Shown piece by piece: positions 25,488-34,600 of a stretch of DNA of 64,000 bases. This DNA comes from Roseiflexus sp. RS-1 (GTDB taxonomy: Bacteria > Chloroflexota > Chloroflexia > Chloroflexales > Roseiflexaceae): NCBI RefSeq assembly GCF_000016665.1, contig NC_009523.1, positions 744,001 through 808,000 of the forward strand, in the 5' to 3' direction. Below the pieces are notes generated by a model, which had not been told where the DNA came from, ran no database searches, and saw nothing but the letters and a program-made list of their open reading frames with translations. Within the stretch, counting starts at the first letter, position 1. Each line of letters starts with the position of its first letter. Made by a program: the position numbers and the translations under genes.

Positions 25488-26541
25488 AGGCGCGGAGGCG
25501 CTCCTCCAGCGTTGCCGCCAGTCGGCGAGCGGTCAGCAGCGCCGCACTGAGCGCGCCGAGGTCACGCAGGATGTCGGCGAGCGCCGCGCATTCGGCGTCC
25601 TGCTCCAGCAAAGCGTCCAGGTTGTCGAGGATGAGCAGCGTCGGGGTGGCGCGTGTGTGCGCCAGCAGTCGGCGGCGCAGGTCGCGCTCGTCTGTCGGCG
25701 CGGCATCGAGGCGCAGCGCGGCGGCAAGCTCGCCCAGCAGGGACGCCGCGGTCGCCGCGCGCGGGTCGTCGGGGACGCGGGCATAGGCGACGCCGCCAGG
25801 GAAGCGCCAGGCGGTGCGCAGCGTCGCTTCGAGCGCCAGCCGACTCTTGCCGATCCCCGCCGGACCGGTGATCACGATCACGGCGGGCGGGTTGGCGAGG
25901 CGCTGCGCCAGGTCGACCAGGGTCGCGCCACGCCCGAAAAAGGGCGTCGCACTCACGCCGGGCAGGTCGGCGGTCGGTGCGCCGGGGAGGATCAGCGGCG
26001 CGCCGCAGTCCAGGTCGGCAAAGCGGAGATCGCCATCTCCCAGCAGCACCGCGTCGTGCCCGACCAGATGGCGTTGCGCTCGCGCGACCGCCTCGCGCAG
26101 CGCAACGCCGTCGCACAGGTCGGCATAGAGCGCGCCGGCAAACTTAATCGCGTCGTCGTCCGCCACCCGGACGGGATGCCCGACGACGGCGCGGGCGATG
26201 CCGGCGTCGTACAGGGCGCGCGCGGCGGCATGCGCGTCGTCCGCCGCCGTCTCACACGCATTCAGCACGACGAGGTCGAGCGAGCGTGGCGGGGACAGGG
26301 CGGCCAGGATGTCGGCGGCGGTCACCCGGTGCGTCCGCCCGTGCTCGTCTTCGAGCAGCAGCCCCTGCGCCCAGGCGTGCCCGGCGACGTGGAGTACGTG
26401 CGGGTGCGCCTGCTGATCGAAGGCGCGCGGCGACAGGGCGCGGCGCAGCGCGTCGAGGGTCGGCGGCAGCAGGCGGGACAGCAGGATGGGCGCCCGGGCG
26501 TCGCGCACGGCGGCGTCCAGGCGGCGCCATTCGGCGCGCCC

Positions 26542-26576
26542 GGTGGTGCGAGGGGCACGGCATGCCGTGCCCGTAC
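26542..26576. repeat. 35-bp repeat with perfect 20-bp palindrome
   Basis: Contains gggcacggcatgccgtgccc, a perfect palindrome. Other copies with the same flanks (ggtggtgcgag / gtact) lie at 26679-26714 and 27602-27636. This copy lies within the CHAT gene and shifts its frame. Confidence 0.75.
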
Positions 26577-26615
26577 TCGGCCTGGATCAGCACATTGTGC
26601 GATCCGGTGATCAGG

Positions 26616-26754
26616 GTGCTGTGGCTGATGTCGCCGCCGGTTGCGATGCTGGCGTGGTCGGCGTTCATCGGCGCGCCTGGTGGTGCGAGGGGCACGGCAT
26701 GCCGTGCCCGTACTGCTGCAAGTATATCCGGCGTGCCACCGGTGGTCAATGCCG
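26616..26754. repeat. 139-bp direct repeat, left of the PIN toxin-antitoxin pair
   Basis: Identical, except about one base, to 27539-27677. It includes the 5' end of the CHAT gene (MNADHASIATGG) and one palindromic 35-bp repeat. The pair of copies exactly brackets the toxin-antitoxin genes. Confidence 0.85.
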
Positions 26755-26755
26755 T

Positions 26756-27202
26756 TCAGGCAGGGGTGTGCAACATATCTGCAAGCACCACAACTGGGAG
26801 GTTGGGAACGCGGTGGAAGATCGGGTCGTTCGTGATAAACAGCGCACACTGCTGCGCGAGCGCGGTTGCAGCATGCAGGGCGTCGGGCGTCTTCAAGCCC
26901 AATCCACGCAGGTGAGCCGCTTGTTCCCATATTGGCAGCGTGGCTGGAATAAGAGTCACCTCCTGGGCGCTCAAAAAATCTCGAAACAGGGCTTCTAACT
27001 GCGGGTTCTGATCGCGGATCGGCTTCGTAAGCGTTTCGAGCCAGGTCAATTCGCTCGTAATGATCGCTATACCGCCATCATGTGCCGCCTGCCAGAGCGG
27101 TTCCAACAGCGTTCGATACGGCTCGATTCGCTCAATCGCGTAGATCACGGCATTTGAATCAACATACACCTGGCCGGATGGAGGGAGAATTAGCGTTCCC
27201 AT
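26756..27202 (-). CDS. PIN-domain toxin (VapC-like ribonuclease)
   Basis: The 148-residue protein has the PIN fold acidic residues: D in VYVDSNAVIYAIER, E in SELTWLETLTKP, D in LKTPDALHAATALAQ and D in LFITNDPIFHRV. VapC toxins cut tRNA or rRNA and are held inactive by their antitoxin. The ATG at 27202 overlaps the antitoxin gene by 13 bases. The pair lies between 139-bp direct repeats that copy the start of the neighbouring CHAT gene, so it arrived as, or was bracketed by, a recombination unit. Confidence 0.85.
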   Translation of the reverse strand: MGTLILPPSGQVYVDSNAVIYAIERIEPYRTLLEPLWQAAHDGGIAIITSELTWLETLTKPIRDQNPQLEALFRDFLSAQEVTLIPATLPIWEQAAHLRGLGLKTPDALHAATALAQQCALFITNDPIFHRVPNLPVVVLADMLHTPA

Positions 27203-27429
27203 GCGTCGCGTTCGCTGTGCAGATAGGCATCAACTTCTTCAGCAGTCTGAAAGGCAAGGCGTCCCGGCGCATCAGCCAGCACCGCCAGGAGCGAGCGGCG
27301 TGGCCCGGCAGGCGCATGGGGCAATAAGACGATGACTTCCACCGGGGTGCCAACGGGGAGTTGGGCGTCCACAATCTCGATCTTCCCTCCCGGCTGAACC
27401 TGAGCAGTGAGCCGGAGCGCGGCTTGCAT
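27190..27429 (-). CDS. Antitoxin of the PIN toxin
   Basis: The ATG at 27429 has a strong SD (aaaggagg), giving 79 residues. The N-terminal half (LRLTAQVQPGGKIEIVDAQL) looks like a short AbrB-like or DUF104-like strand pair. The C-terminal LADAPGRLAFQTAEEVDAYL is a helix that would bind the toxin. The gene order antitoxin-toxin with overlap is standard. Autoregulation is expected, but no operator was identified. Confidence 0.75.
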   Translation of the reverse strand: MQAALRLTAQVQPGGKIEIVDAQLPVGTPVEVIVLLPHAPAGPRRSLLAVLADAPGRLAFQTAEEVDAYLHSERDAWER

Positions 27430-27538
27430 AGATCCTCCTTTCTCCTGGTCGTTGTCCATCGCTTAGCACATATGCTGCCCGATCAGTGATGCCGTGCTCA
27501 ATCGGGAGCAGATCCGCCCGAATGCCTTTTGGAGCGCA

Positions 27539-27677
27539 GTGCTGTGGCTGATGTCGCCGCCGGTTGCGATGCTGGCGTGGTCGGCGTTCATCGGCGCGCC
27601 TGGTGGTGCGAGGGGCACGGCATGCCGTGCCCGTACTGCTGCAAGTATATCCGGCGTGCCGCCGGTGGTCAATGCCG
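27539..27677. repeat. 139-bp direct repeat, right of the PIN toxin-antitoxin pair
   Basis: Second copy of 26616-26754. Its upstream side carries only dispersed repeats, so the segment is a duplicated 5' end of the CHAT gene. Confidence 0.85.
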
Positions 27678-27689
27678 CTGGCAGGAGTA

Positions 27690-27945
27690 AGTGTTGTGAT
27701 CTTTGAAGAAATAATCCGCTCTCGCTCGGACAGGCGGGCTTTGCATTCCATAGCCGAGGGCTTATGGACTTTGAAGAAATAATCCGGTATAGCCCGCGCA
27801 GGCGGGCTTCGCCTCGCATAGCCGGGGGCTTTAGCCCCACGGCTAGCGCGGTAGAGCGGATTAAATTCTCAATCTCCATTAGCCCGACGGCTCGTGCGGT
27901 AGAGCGGATTAAATTCTCAATCTCCATCAGCCCGCCAGAGGCGAA
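27690..27945. repeat. Cluster of family-B palindromic repeats
   Basis: Tandem and inverted pieces of the element seen at 4419-4534: aataatccgct/ggtatagcccgcgcaggcgg, ggctagcgcggtagagcggatt and others. The inner hairpin (gcccgcgcaggcgggc type) is conserved. Confidence 0.7.
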
Positions 27946-28070
27946 GATGGAACGCTCCAGAAATCCGGACAAGGGTCAACGTCTCTGAGAACTGCTATAA
28001 TGCTCACTTTCCGTCAGCCCGCTGTCTCCGCATGCGGGTGGGACGCCCGCGTTTCCAGGGTGTTACCCCT

Positions 28071-28250
28071 TACAGAATTTTTGGGAAGCCTCTGCGTGTC
28101 ATCTACCGTTTCAGGCATCAGGACGCCCAGAGTCCCCCTTCTCCCCTTGTGGGAGAAGGGGGCAGGGGGGATGAGGGGCAAAAGCGTGCGGGAATGCAGA
28201 ACATCACTCATCTCTCCCAAGAAATCTACCTTGAGAGAGGTGTCACCCCA
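28071..28250 (-). repeat. Family A palindromic repeat, copy 4 (inverted)
   Basis: Same element as at 17725-17889 in reverse, including both ends (cagaatttttgggaag and cccaagaaatctacc). Confidence 0.78.
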
Positions 28251-28306
28251 GGTTTGAACGGTCACAGGGGGAACCGGGCACGCTGCACGCTGCACCGAAT
28301 CCGGGA

Positions 28307-28335
28307 TTGACCAGAACGATGAATCTCGCTACAAT
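28307..28335 (+). promoter_or_regulatory. Promoter of the liv/acyl-CoA ligase operon
   Basis: TTGACC (28307-28312) and TACAAT (28330-28335) are separated by 17 bases. The predicted leader before livG is about 180 bases. Confidence 0.6.
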
Positions 28336-28523
28336 GTAAAAGAACCGTCACTCTGCATCCGTTCACCAGGTCACGCATACATCACAAATCAGCAACACCC
28401 GTCAGGTCGCGCTCAGCCGGTCGTCGCCCGGCATGTGTACTGGTTTCGCCGGTTGCACGTTCTGACAGGTAACCCGTTCAGGGGTGAGCCTTCGCCGCCG
28501 TAGCAGGGTCAGGAGCGGGTCGT

Positions 28524-29333
28524 ATGACGAATGGCAATGGTGCGTCGCCGCCACCACCGCAGCTGGAGATCGACAGCGTCAGCCTTGACTTCGGCGGGGT
28601 TCGCGCTCTGTCGAATGTGCGCTTCAACATCTACCCCGGAACTATTCAAGCCATCATCGGACCGAATGGCGCCGGTAAGACCAGCCTGCTCAACTGTATC
28701 AGCGGGTTGTACCGCCCGCAACGCGGGGCGATTCGCTTCGAGGGGCGCAACGTTGTCGGCATGGCGCCCCACGCCATCGCCCGTCTCGGCATCGCGCGCT
28801 CGTTTCAGAATATCGAACTGTTCCGCCATATGACCGTTCTCGATAACCTGATGCTGGGGCGTCACATCCACATGCGCAGCGGCGTCTTGAGCGGCGGACT
28901 CTACTGGGGGCGTGCGCAGCGTGAAGAGATCGCCCACCGCGAGGTGGTGGAACAGGTGATCGACCTGCTCGAAATTCAGTCCATCCGCAAGAAAACGGTC
29001 GGGACGCTCCCCTACGGTCTGCAGAAGCGGGTCGAACTGGGCCGCGCGCTTGCGATGTCGCCACGGCTGCTGCTGCTCGATGAACCGATGGCCGGGATGA
29101 ACAGCGAAGAGAAGGAAGACATGGCGCGCTTCATCCTCGACGTGAACGAGGAGCACGGAACCACCATCGTGCTGATCGAACACGATATGGGGGTGGTGAT
29201 GGACATCAGCGACCGGGTGGCCGTGCTGGAGTTCGGTCGATTGATTGCCGACGGCACACCTGAAGAGGTGCGCGCCGATCCGAAAGTGATCGATGCCTAT
29301 CTTGGACGTGAGCATGCAATTCGTCAGGGATGA
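28524..29333 (+). CDS. livG: Branched-chain amino acid-type ABC transporter ATPase (LivG)
   Basis: The 269-residue ATPase has Walker A IIGPNGAGKTSLLN, Q-loop SFQNIELF, an atypical signature LPYGLQKRVELGRAL, Walker B LLLLDEPMAGM and the switch His in VLIEHDMGVVM. Length and the region before the signature are those of LivG. It is the first gene of a seven-gene operon, 6 bases before an acyl-CoA ligase. With LivF it would power import through LivHM. Cargo is inferred from the two CoA ligases in the operon to be a carboxylic or aromatic acid rather than an amino acid. Confidence 0.9.
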   Translation: MTNGNGASPPPPQLEIDSVSLDFGGVRALSNVRFNIYPGTIQAIIGPNGAGKTSLLNCISGLYRPQRGAIRFEGRNVVGMAPHAIARLGIARSFQNIELFRHMTVLDNLMLGRHIHMRSGVLSGGLYWGRAQREEIAHREVVEQVIDLLEIQSIRKKTVGTLPYGLQKRVELGRALAMSPRLLLLDEPMAGMNSEEKEDMARFILDVNEEHGTTIVLIEHDMGVVMDISDRVAVLEFGRLIADGTPEEVRADPKVIDAYLGREHAIRQG

Positions 29334-29339
29334 GGTGCT

Positions 29340-31283
29340 ATGGACAATGCGACGCTTCCGCGCCTGTTGATCGAAAATGCCCGGCGCTTGGGCAACCGGG
29401 TTGCGCTCCGTGAGAAAGATTTCGGCATCTGGCAGACGGTCACCTGGCGGCAGTTCGCCGATCATGTGCGAGCATTCGCAATGGGCCTGCGCGCGCTGGG
29501 GGTCGAGCGTGGCGACAAGGTGGCGATTATCGGCGACAACCGCCCTGAGTGGCTCTACGCCGAACTGGCCGCCCAGGCGATCGGCGGCGCCTCGATCGGC
29601 ATCTACCAGGACTCGGTCGCCGAAGAGGTGCGCTACCTGGTCGAGGCGTCCGATGCGCGCGTGATTGTGGCTGAGGATCAGGAGCAGGTCGATAAAATCA
29701 TCGAAATCTGGTCCCACCTGCGCGGTGTGCTCAAGGTCATTTACTATGAGCCGAAGGGGTTGCGCAGTTACCGCGAGCCATACCTGGCCGGTTTCCCCGA
29801 CATTGAAGAACTGGGGCGCGCCTTTGACCGCAAGCACCCCGGTTTGTTTGAGGCCGAAGTGGCACAGGGGCATCCCGACGACATCGCCATTCTCTCGACC
29901 ACGTCGGGCACGACGGGCAAGCCCAAACTGGCGATGCTGACCCATCGCAACCTGATCAGTCAGGGCGCCGGACTGCTGGCGGTCGATCCGCTGGGACCGG
30001 ACGATGAGTTTGTGAGTTTCCTGCCGCTGGCGTGGGTTGGCGAACAGATGATCACCGTGGCTGCCGGTCTCCAGTGCGGCTTAACGATCAACTTCCCAGA
30101 ATCGACCGATACAGTGCAGGAGAACATTCGTGAGATCGGTCCGCGGGTGATGTTTTCGCCGCCGCGCATCTGGGAGAACATGCTCTCGCAGGTGCAGGTG
30201 AAAATCCAGGACAGCACACGGCTCAAACGAGCAGTCTATGAGTGGGGATTGCGGCAGGGGTACGCCATGGCGGACGCTCGCTTCAATGGCGCGACGCCTG
30301 GTCTGCTCTTGCGCCTGAAGTATGCGCTGGCGCGCCTGATCGTCTTCGAGGAACTGAAGGATCATCTGGGGTTGCGCTTCATCAAGCGCGCCTACACCGG
30401 CGGCGCCGCGCTTGGTCCTGATGTCTTTCGTTTCTATCACGCCATCGGCGTCAATCTGAAGCAGGTCTACGGTCAGACCGAAAGCGCCGGTCTCAGTGTC
30501 ATTCACCGCGACGGGCAGATCAAGTTCCAGACGGTTGGCACGCCCCTTCCCAATACCGAGGTTCGGATTGCTGCAAATGGCGAGATTCTGGTCAAGGGCC
30601 CATCGGTGTTCATCGGGTACTACCGGAACCCGGAAGCGACCGCCGAAACGCTGCGGGATGGCTGGTTGCACAGCGGCGATGCAGGCTACTTCGACGAAGA
30701 CGGGCACCTGGTGGTGATCGACCGCGCGAAAGATGTGATGACACTCAGCGATGGAACGATCTTCTCGCCGCAGTTCATCGAAAATAAACTGAAGTTCAGC
30801 CCCTATGTCAAAGAAGCGGTCGTGTTCGGCGGCAACTGGCCCTTCGTCACCGCAATCATCAACATCGACTTCGCCAATGTTGGGAAGTGGGCTGAGAATG
30901 CGCAGATCTCCTACACCACCTACACCGATCTGGCGCAGAAACCGGAGGTCTACGCGCTGATCCGCAGGGACGTGGAGCGCACGAACGCCGATCTTCCGCC
31001 AGCAGCGCGCATCCAGCGCTTTCTCCTGCTGCACAAGGAACTCGACGCGGATGACGGCGAACTGACGCGCACCCGCAAAGTCCGCCGCCGCCTGATCGCC
31101 GAGCGCTACCGCGAGATCGTGGAGTCGTTGTACGGCGATCAGAGCGACATCGAGGTTGAGACCACGATCACCTATCAGGATGGTCGGACGGCGTTAATCA
31201 AAACGCGCCTGCGCATCGAAGCCATGGAGGAAGCAGCGATGGTCGAAACCAATGGTCGGATGGCGCGCGCGCTTGCCAGGTAG
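29340..31283 (+). CDS. Long-chain acyl-CoA ligase, AMP-forming
   Basis: The 647-residue ANL enzyme is of the long-chain FadD15-like type. The P-loop is ILSTTSGTTGKPKLAMLTH, the aromatic motif KQVYGQTESAGLSV, and the hinge GWLHSGDAGYFDEDGHLVV...RAKDVMTLSDG. The C-terminal region includes RTRKVRRRLIAERY and an extension. It is inserted between livG and livH, an arrangement that suggests the imported or exchanged acid is trapped as a CoA ester (vectorial acylation). The last coding bases lie 17 bases from livH. Confidence 0.9.
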   Translation: MDNATLPRLLIENARRLGNRVALREKDFGIWQTVTWRQFADHVRAFAMGLRALGVERGDKVAIIGDNRPEWLYAELAAQAIGGASIGIYQDSVAEEVRYLVEASDARVIVAEDQEQVDKIIEIWSHLRGVLKVIYYEPKGLRSYREPYLAGFPDIEELGRAFDRKHPGLFEAEVAQGHPDDIAILSTTSGTTGKPKLAMLTHRNLISQGAGLLAVDPLGPDDEFVSFLPLAWVGEQMITVAAGLQCGLTINFPESTDTVQENIREIGPRVMFSPPRIWENMLSQVQVKIQDSTRLKRAVYEWGLRQGYAMADARFNGATPGLLLRLKYALARLIVFEELKDHLGLRFIKRAYTGGAALGPDVFRFYHAIGVNLKQVYGQTESAGLSVIHRDGQIKFQTVGTPLPNTEVRIAANGEILVKGPSVFIGYYRNPEATAETLRDGWLHSGDAGYFDEDGHLVVIDRAKDVMTLSDGTIFSPQFIENKLKFSPYVKEAVVFGGNWPFVTAIINIDFANVGKWAENAQISYTTYTDLAQKPEVYALIRRDVERTNADLPPAARIQRFLLLHKELDADDGELTRTRKVRRRLIAERYREIVESLYGDQSDIEVETTITYQDGRTALIKTRLRIEAMEEAAMVETNGRMARALAR

Positions 31284-31300
31284 CGTTCCCGGAGAGGCGT

Positions 31301-32182
31301 ATGGAGAAATTGATCCAACTGACGCTGAGCGGCGTCGCCAATGGTGCGATCTTTGCGCTGGTTGCGCTGGGTTTCGTCCTGATCTACAAAAGCAGCGATG
31401 TGATCAATTTTGCGCAGGGCGAGTTGCTGCTGATCGGCGCTTACCTGACGTACACCACCGTAGAGATGATCGGGTTGTGGTGGCCCATCGGCGTGGTTAT
31501 CGCCGTGGTGCTGGCGGCGATCGTCGGCGTGCTGGTCGAGCAACTGGTGCTGCGCCCGCTGATCGGCGAGCCGACCATCTCGGTCATTATGGTCACCATC
31601 GGGCTGTCGTCGCTGCTGCGCGCGATCATCGGCGGTATCTGGGGCGTGACGCCCAGAACTGCGCCGCAGTTCCTTCCCCGCGATACGATCACCCTGTTTG
31701 GGGCGAATGTCGGAGTAGACCGGCTCTGGGCGTTTGCGCTGGCGTTGACTCTCTTTGCACTGCTCACTCTCTTCTTCCGCTACAGTCGTGAAGGCATCGC
31801 TATGCGCGCCGTCGCCGACGATCAGCAGGCGGCGTTGAGCATGGGGATCAGCGTCAAGCGGGTGTGGGCGATTGCCTGGGCCATCGCAGCAGTGACCGCG
31901 TCGGTCGGCGGTATTCTGTTGATGAGCATCTTTGGCGGGGTCTCCGGTCAGATTGCCCGCGTTGGTCTGCTGGTCTTCCCGGTGGTGATCCTGGGCGGTC
32001 TCGACAGTATTCCTGGAGCGATTGTCGGTGGTTTGATCATCGGGTTGCTGCAATCGTTCGCCGGCGGGTACCTGCCGCCCGAACTCGGCATGGGCGAGGT
32101 CGTTCCCTTCATTGTGCTCCTGCTGATACTTCTGGTGCGCCCTTACGGTCTGTTCGGGCAGCGGATCATCGAGCGCGTGTAG
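31301..32182 (+). CDS. livH: ABC transporter permease LivH
   Basis: The 293-residue permease starts MEKLIQLTLSGVANGAIFAL and has about eight helices. GFVLIYKSSDVINFAQGELL and REGIAMRAVADDQQAALSMG are diagnostic of the LivH family (the latter is the ATPase-contact loop). GGLDSIPGAIVGGLIIGLLQ follows. It lies between the acyl-CoA ligase and livM in the operon. Confidence 0.93.
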   Translation: MEKLIQLTLSGVANGAIFALVALGFVLIYKSSDVINFAQGELLLIGAYLTYTTVEMIGLWWPIGVVIAVVLAAIVGVLVEQLVLRPLIGEPTISVIMVTIGLSSLLRAIIGGIWGVTPRTAPQFLPRDTITLFGANVGVDRLWAFALALTLFALLTLFFRYSREGIAMRAVADDQQAALSMGISVKRVWAIAWAIAAVTASVGGILLMSIFGGVSGQIARVGLLVFPVVILGGLDSIPGAIVGGLIIGLLQSFAGGYLPPELGMGEVVPFIVLLLILLVRPYGLFGQRIIERV

Positions 32183-32197
32183 AAACGGGGCGTCGCT

Positions 32198-33256
32198 ATG
32201 CAAAGCGGAACTTTCCATACGTCGTATGCCGGCGATATGGCGTTGCGACCCTACTGGCCGCAGCGGGTGCGGATCGCCGTCGTGCTGATCGCCGTGCTGA
32301 TCTTTCCCTGGTTCGCCGACCGTTACTGGCTGAACCTGGCGAATACCATCGCTATCGCTGCGATCGGTGCGATCGGTCTCAACATCCTGGTGGGATATAC
32401 CGGTCAGATCAGTATCGGCCACGGCGGATTCCTGGCGGTCGGCGCGTATACTGCGGGGCTGCTCGCCGTTCGCCTGGACATGCCGATGTGGATCACCATT
32501 CCGGTCGCCAGCCTGTTCACCGCGCTGGTCGGCGCGTTCTTCGGGTTGCCGTCGGCGCGTCTCAAAGGTCTCTACCTGGCGATTGCAACCCTGGCATCAC
32601 AGGAGATCATTATCTGGCTGCTCACGCACGGGAAATTGCTCGGCATCGGCGAATCGCTGTCCCTGCCGCCTGCGACGAATAATCTCTTTGGCGTGCCGCT
32701 CAACGCGCTCGGCAACAATGATTTCGTCTTCTACTGGATAACCGTCGGTTTCCTGGCGCTGACAGCCGTCTTTGTGAGCAATCTGTTCCGCTCGCGTACC
32801 GGGCGCGCATTCGTGGCGATTCGTGATCAGGACATCGCCGCCCAGGTTATCGGGGTGGACATCTTCCGCTACAAACTGCTCGCCTTCGCCACGTCCTCGT
32901 TTTTCGCCGGGCTGGCCGGCGCGCTGACAGCGCACTACCGCGGCGTCATTTCGTGGGAGCGCTTCACCATCGATACGAGCATTCTCTACCTGGCGATGAT
33001 CATCATCGGCGGGTTGGGCAGCGTGTCCGGGTCGATCTACGGCGCAGCCTTCATGGTGCTGTTGCCAGCGATGCTGGCGAACCTGGCGCGCTCTGTAAGC
33101 GGTGTCGTGCCGGATATCAACTCCTATCTGCCCTTTATTCAGCAGGGTGCGTTTGGTCTGGCGATCATCCTCTTCCTGATCTTCGAGCCTGAAGGAATTG
33201 TCAAAATGTGGCGCAACGTCAAGGATTATTTCCGGTTATGGCCGTTCAGTTATTAG
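32198..33256 (+). CDS. livM: ABC transporter permease LivM
   Basis: The 352-residue partner permease has NILVGYTGQISIGHGGFLAV, LKGLYLAIATLASQEIIIWL, the cytoplasmic loop TGRAFVAIRDQDIAAQVIGV and GGLGSVSGSIYGAAFMVLLP, all standard for LivM. It has ten predicted helices and starts 15 bases after livH. Confidence 0.93.
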   Translation: MQSGTFHTSYAGDMALRPYWPQRVRIAVVLIAVLIFPWFADRYWLNLANTIAIAAIGAIGLNILVGYTGQISIGHGGFLAVGAYTAGLLAVRLDMPMWITIPVASLFTALVGAFFGLPSARLKGLYLAIATLASQEIIIWLLTHGKLLGIGESLSLPPATNNLFGVPLNALGNNDFVFYWITVGFLALTAVFVSNLFRSRTGRAFVAIRDQDIAAQVIGVDIFRYKLLAFATSSFFAGLAGALTAHYRGVISWERFTIDTSILYLAMIIIGGLGSVSGSIYGAAFMVLLPAMLANLARSVSGVVPDINSYLPFIQQGAFGLAIILFLIFEPEGIVKMWRNVKDYFRLWPFSY

Positions 33257-33277
33257 ATTCACGACAAGGAGGACGGA

Positions 33278-34510
33278 ATGCGCAACGAACGACGATGGTT
33301 CAGCATGCTCGCACTGATGCTGGCACTGGCGCTGCTGCTGGCGGCATGCGGCGGACAGCAGCAACCCCCCGCCACCGGTGGCGGAACCGGCGGTGGCGCT
33401 CCATCCGGCGGACCGCCGATCAAGATCGGCGCGATCTTCGACCTGACCGGCGCTACTGCGGACGTTGGAACACCCTACTCCAAAGGACAGATTGCCTTCA
33501 TCGAGTGGAAGAATGCCAATGGCGGCGTTGCCGGTCGCCAGTTGCAACTGATCAGCCAGGATTACGCCTATGAGGTGCCGCGCGCCGAGGAACTCTACAC
33601 CCAGTTCGTCACACAGGACAGGGTAGTGGTGTTCTCCGGCTGGGGCACCGGCGACACCGAGGCGCTCAAGGGCAAGATCACCGCTGATAAGATCCCCTTC
33701 ATCTCGGCATCGTACTCGGCAACGCTGGCAAACCCGGCTGAGACGCCTTACAACTTCCTGGTCGCCCCTACCTACTCCGATCAACTGATCATCGCCATGA
33801 AGTGGGCGCTCGACGACTGGAAGGCGAAAGGGAAGAGCGGTGCGCCGAAGTTCGCCTACCTGATCAACGATAGCCCCTTCGGACGGTCGCCGCTGGCTGA
33901 TGGCACCGCCTTTGCCACGGCGAACGGCGTCGAGACGCCGCTGGAAGTGCCGTCGCCGCGCGGCGCCACCGACCTGACGCCGCAGTTGACCCAGATCCGC
34001 GATTTTGGCGCCAATTACGTCTTCCTCCAGAATGTGTCGAGTCCGGCAGCACTGGCGATCAAGAATGCAAAGAGCCTGGGTCTTGACGTGCAGTTCGTCT
34101 GCCTGAACTGGTGCGCCAATGAACTGCTGATCAAACTCGCCGGCCAGGATGCTGAGGGCGTGGTCGGCGCCGTTCCGTTCAGCCCGGAAGGCGAAGGCGC
34201 GAAAGTGGCGCTCGACTTCGCGCGCGAGAAGGGGATCGATTACGGCGGCGCCGACAGCACCTTCGTGCAGGGATGGACGGCGATGTCCATCCTGGTTGCT
34301 GGCATTGAGCGAACACTGAAGGATGGCAAAGAGTTGACCGGCGAGAATATCAAAACCACGCTTGAGACGATGGGTCCGATCGACACCGGCGGCGTGACGC
34401 TGCCGGTCGTCTTCAGCACCACCGACCATGCCGGTGTGAAGTCGCTGCGGATGTTCCGCGTGCAGAACGGGAAGTGGGTGGCGATTACCGACTTCATCAG
34501 CGCGAAATAG
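33278..34510 (+). CDS. livK: Substrate-binding lipoprotein of the Liv transporter
   Basis: The 410-residue lipoprotein has a signal peptide ending in LLAAC (lipobox, Cys at about residue 24), a Gly/Pro spacer, then a Leu/Ile/Val-binding-type periplasmic fold (IKIGAIFDLTGATADVGTPY, KGQIAFIEWKNANGG, DRVVVFSGWGTGDTEALKGK). Several aromatic positions and the GWGTGDTE loop differ from amino-acid binders and suit aromatic or acyl ligands. SD ggagg precedes the ATG. It is followed by a hairpin, which may raise its transcript level above that of downstream genes. Confidence 0.9.
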   Translation: MRNERRWFSMLALMLALALLLAACGGQQQPPATGGGTGGGAPSGGPPIKIGAIFDLTGATADVGTPYSKGQIAFIEWKNANGGVAGRQLQLISQDYAYEVPRAEELYTQFVTQDRVVVFSGWGTGDTEALKGKITADKIPFISASYSATLANPAETPYNFLVAPTYSDQLIIAMKWALDDWKAKGKSGAPKFAYLINDSPFGRSPLADGTAFATANGVETPLEVPSPRGATDLTPQLTQIRDFGANYVFLQNVSSPAALAIKNAKSLGLDVQFVCLNWCANELLIKLAGQDAEGVVGAVPFSPEGEGAKVALDFAREKGIDYGGADSTFVQGWTAMSILVAGIERTLKDGKELTGENIKTTLETMGPIDTGGVTLPVVFSTTDHAGVKSLRMFRVQNGKWVAITDFISAK

Positions 34511-34523
34511 GCGCCGGACAGCG

Positions 34524-34558
34524 GTGTGGTTGTGTGCCGACGATGCGCACAACCACAC
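34524..34558 (+). terminator. Hairpin between livK and livF
   Basis: A 13-bp near-perfect stem (gtgtggttgtgtg / cgcacaaccacac, one G-T) with a 9-base loop, 14 bases after the livK stop and without a T run. It is likely an RNA-stabilising or attenuating hairpin that favours the binding protein. Confidence 0.5.
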
Positions 34559-34600
34559 CTGTCGTGGAGCAACGCAGACGGCAGGGGAGATGGAACGCAG

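Larger units (their letters stand above)
23047..26668 (-). pseudogene. CHAT-NTPase-TPR protein gene, broken by IS110 and a palindromic repeat
   Basis: Reading from ATG 26668: an N-terminal MNADHASIATGGDISHSTLI segment typical of leaders in these signalling proteins; then a 35-bp palindromic repeat (26542-26576) that shifts the frame. Next come EWRRLDAAVRDARAPIL and a CHAT protease domain with His (HVLHVAGHAW) and Cys (LVVLNACETA), then an NB-ARC-like NTPase with Walker A TGPAGIGKSRLA and Walker B TLLILDNLDAL. At 25487 the frame is cut by an IS110 element and resumes at about 24341 with the winged-helix part and TPR repeats (LGRYNEALDAARKAADLYRAL), ending at 23047 in an LLAA repeat. Such proteins are caspase-like effectors in prokaryotic conflict and death systems. 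This one is dead as a single chain. Confidence 0.75.
27430..28306. other. Repeat-filled stretch upstream of the ABC-transporter operon
   Basis: It holds the right 139-bp repeat (27539-27677), at least three partial family-B elements (27690-27945, with agcggattaaattctcaatc twice), the motif gagaactgctataat (27987-28001) and an inverted family-A copy (28071-28250). No gene is seen. Confidence 0.7.
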
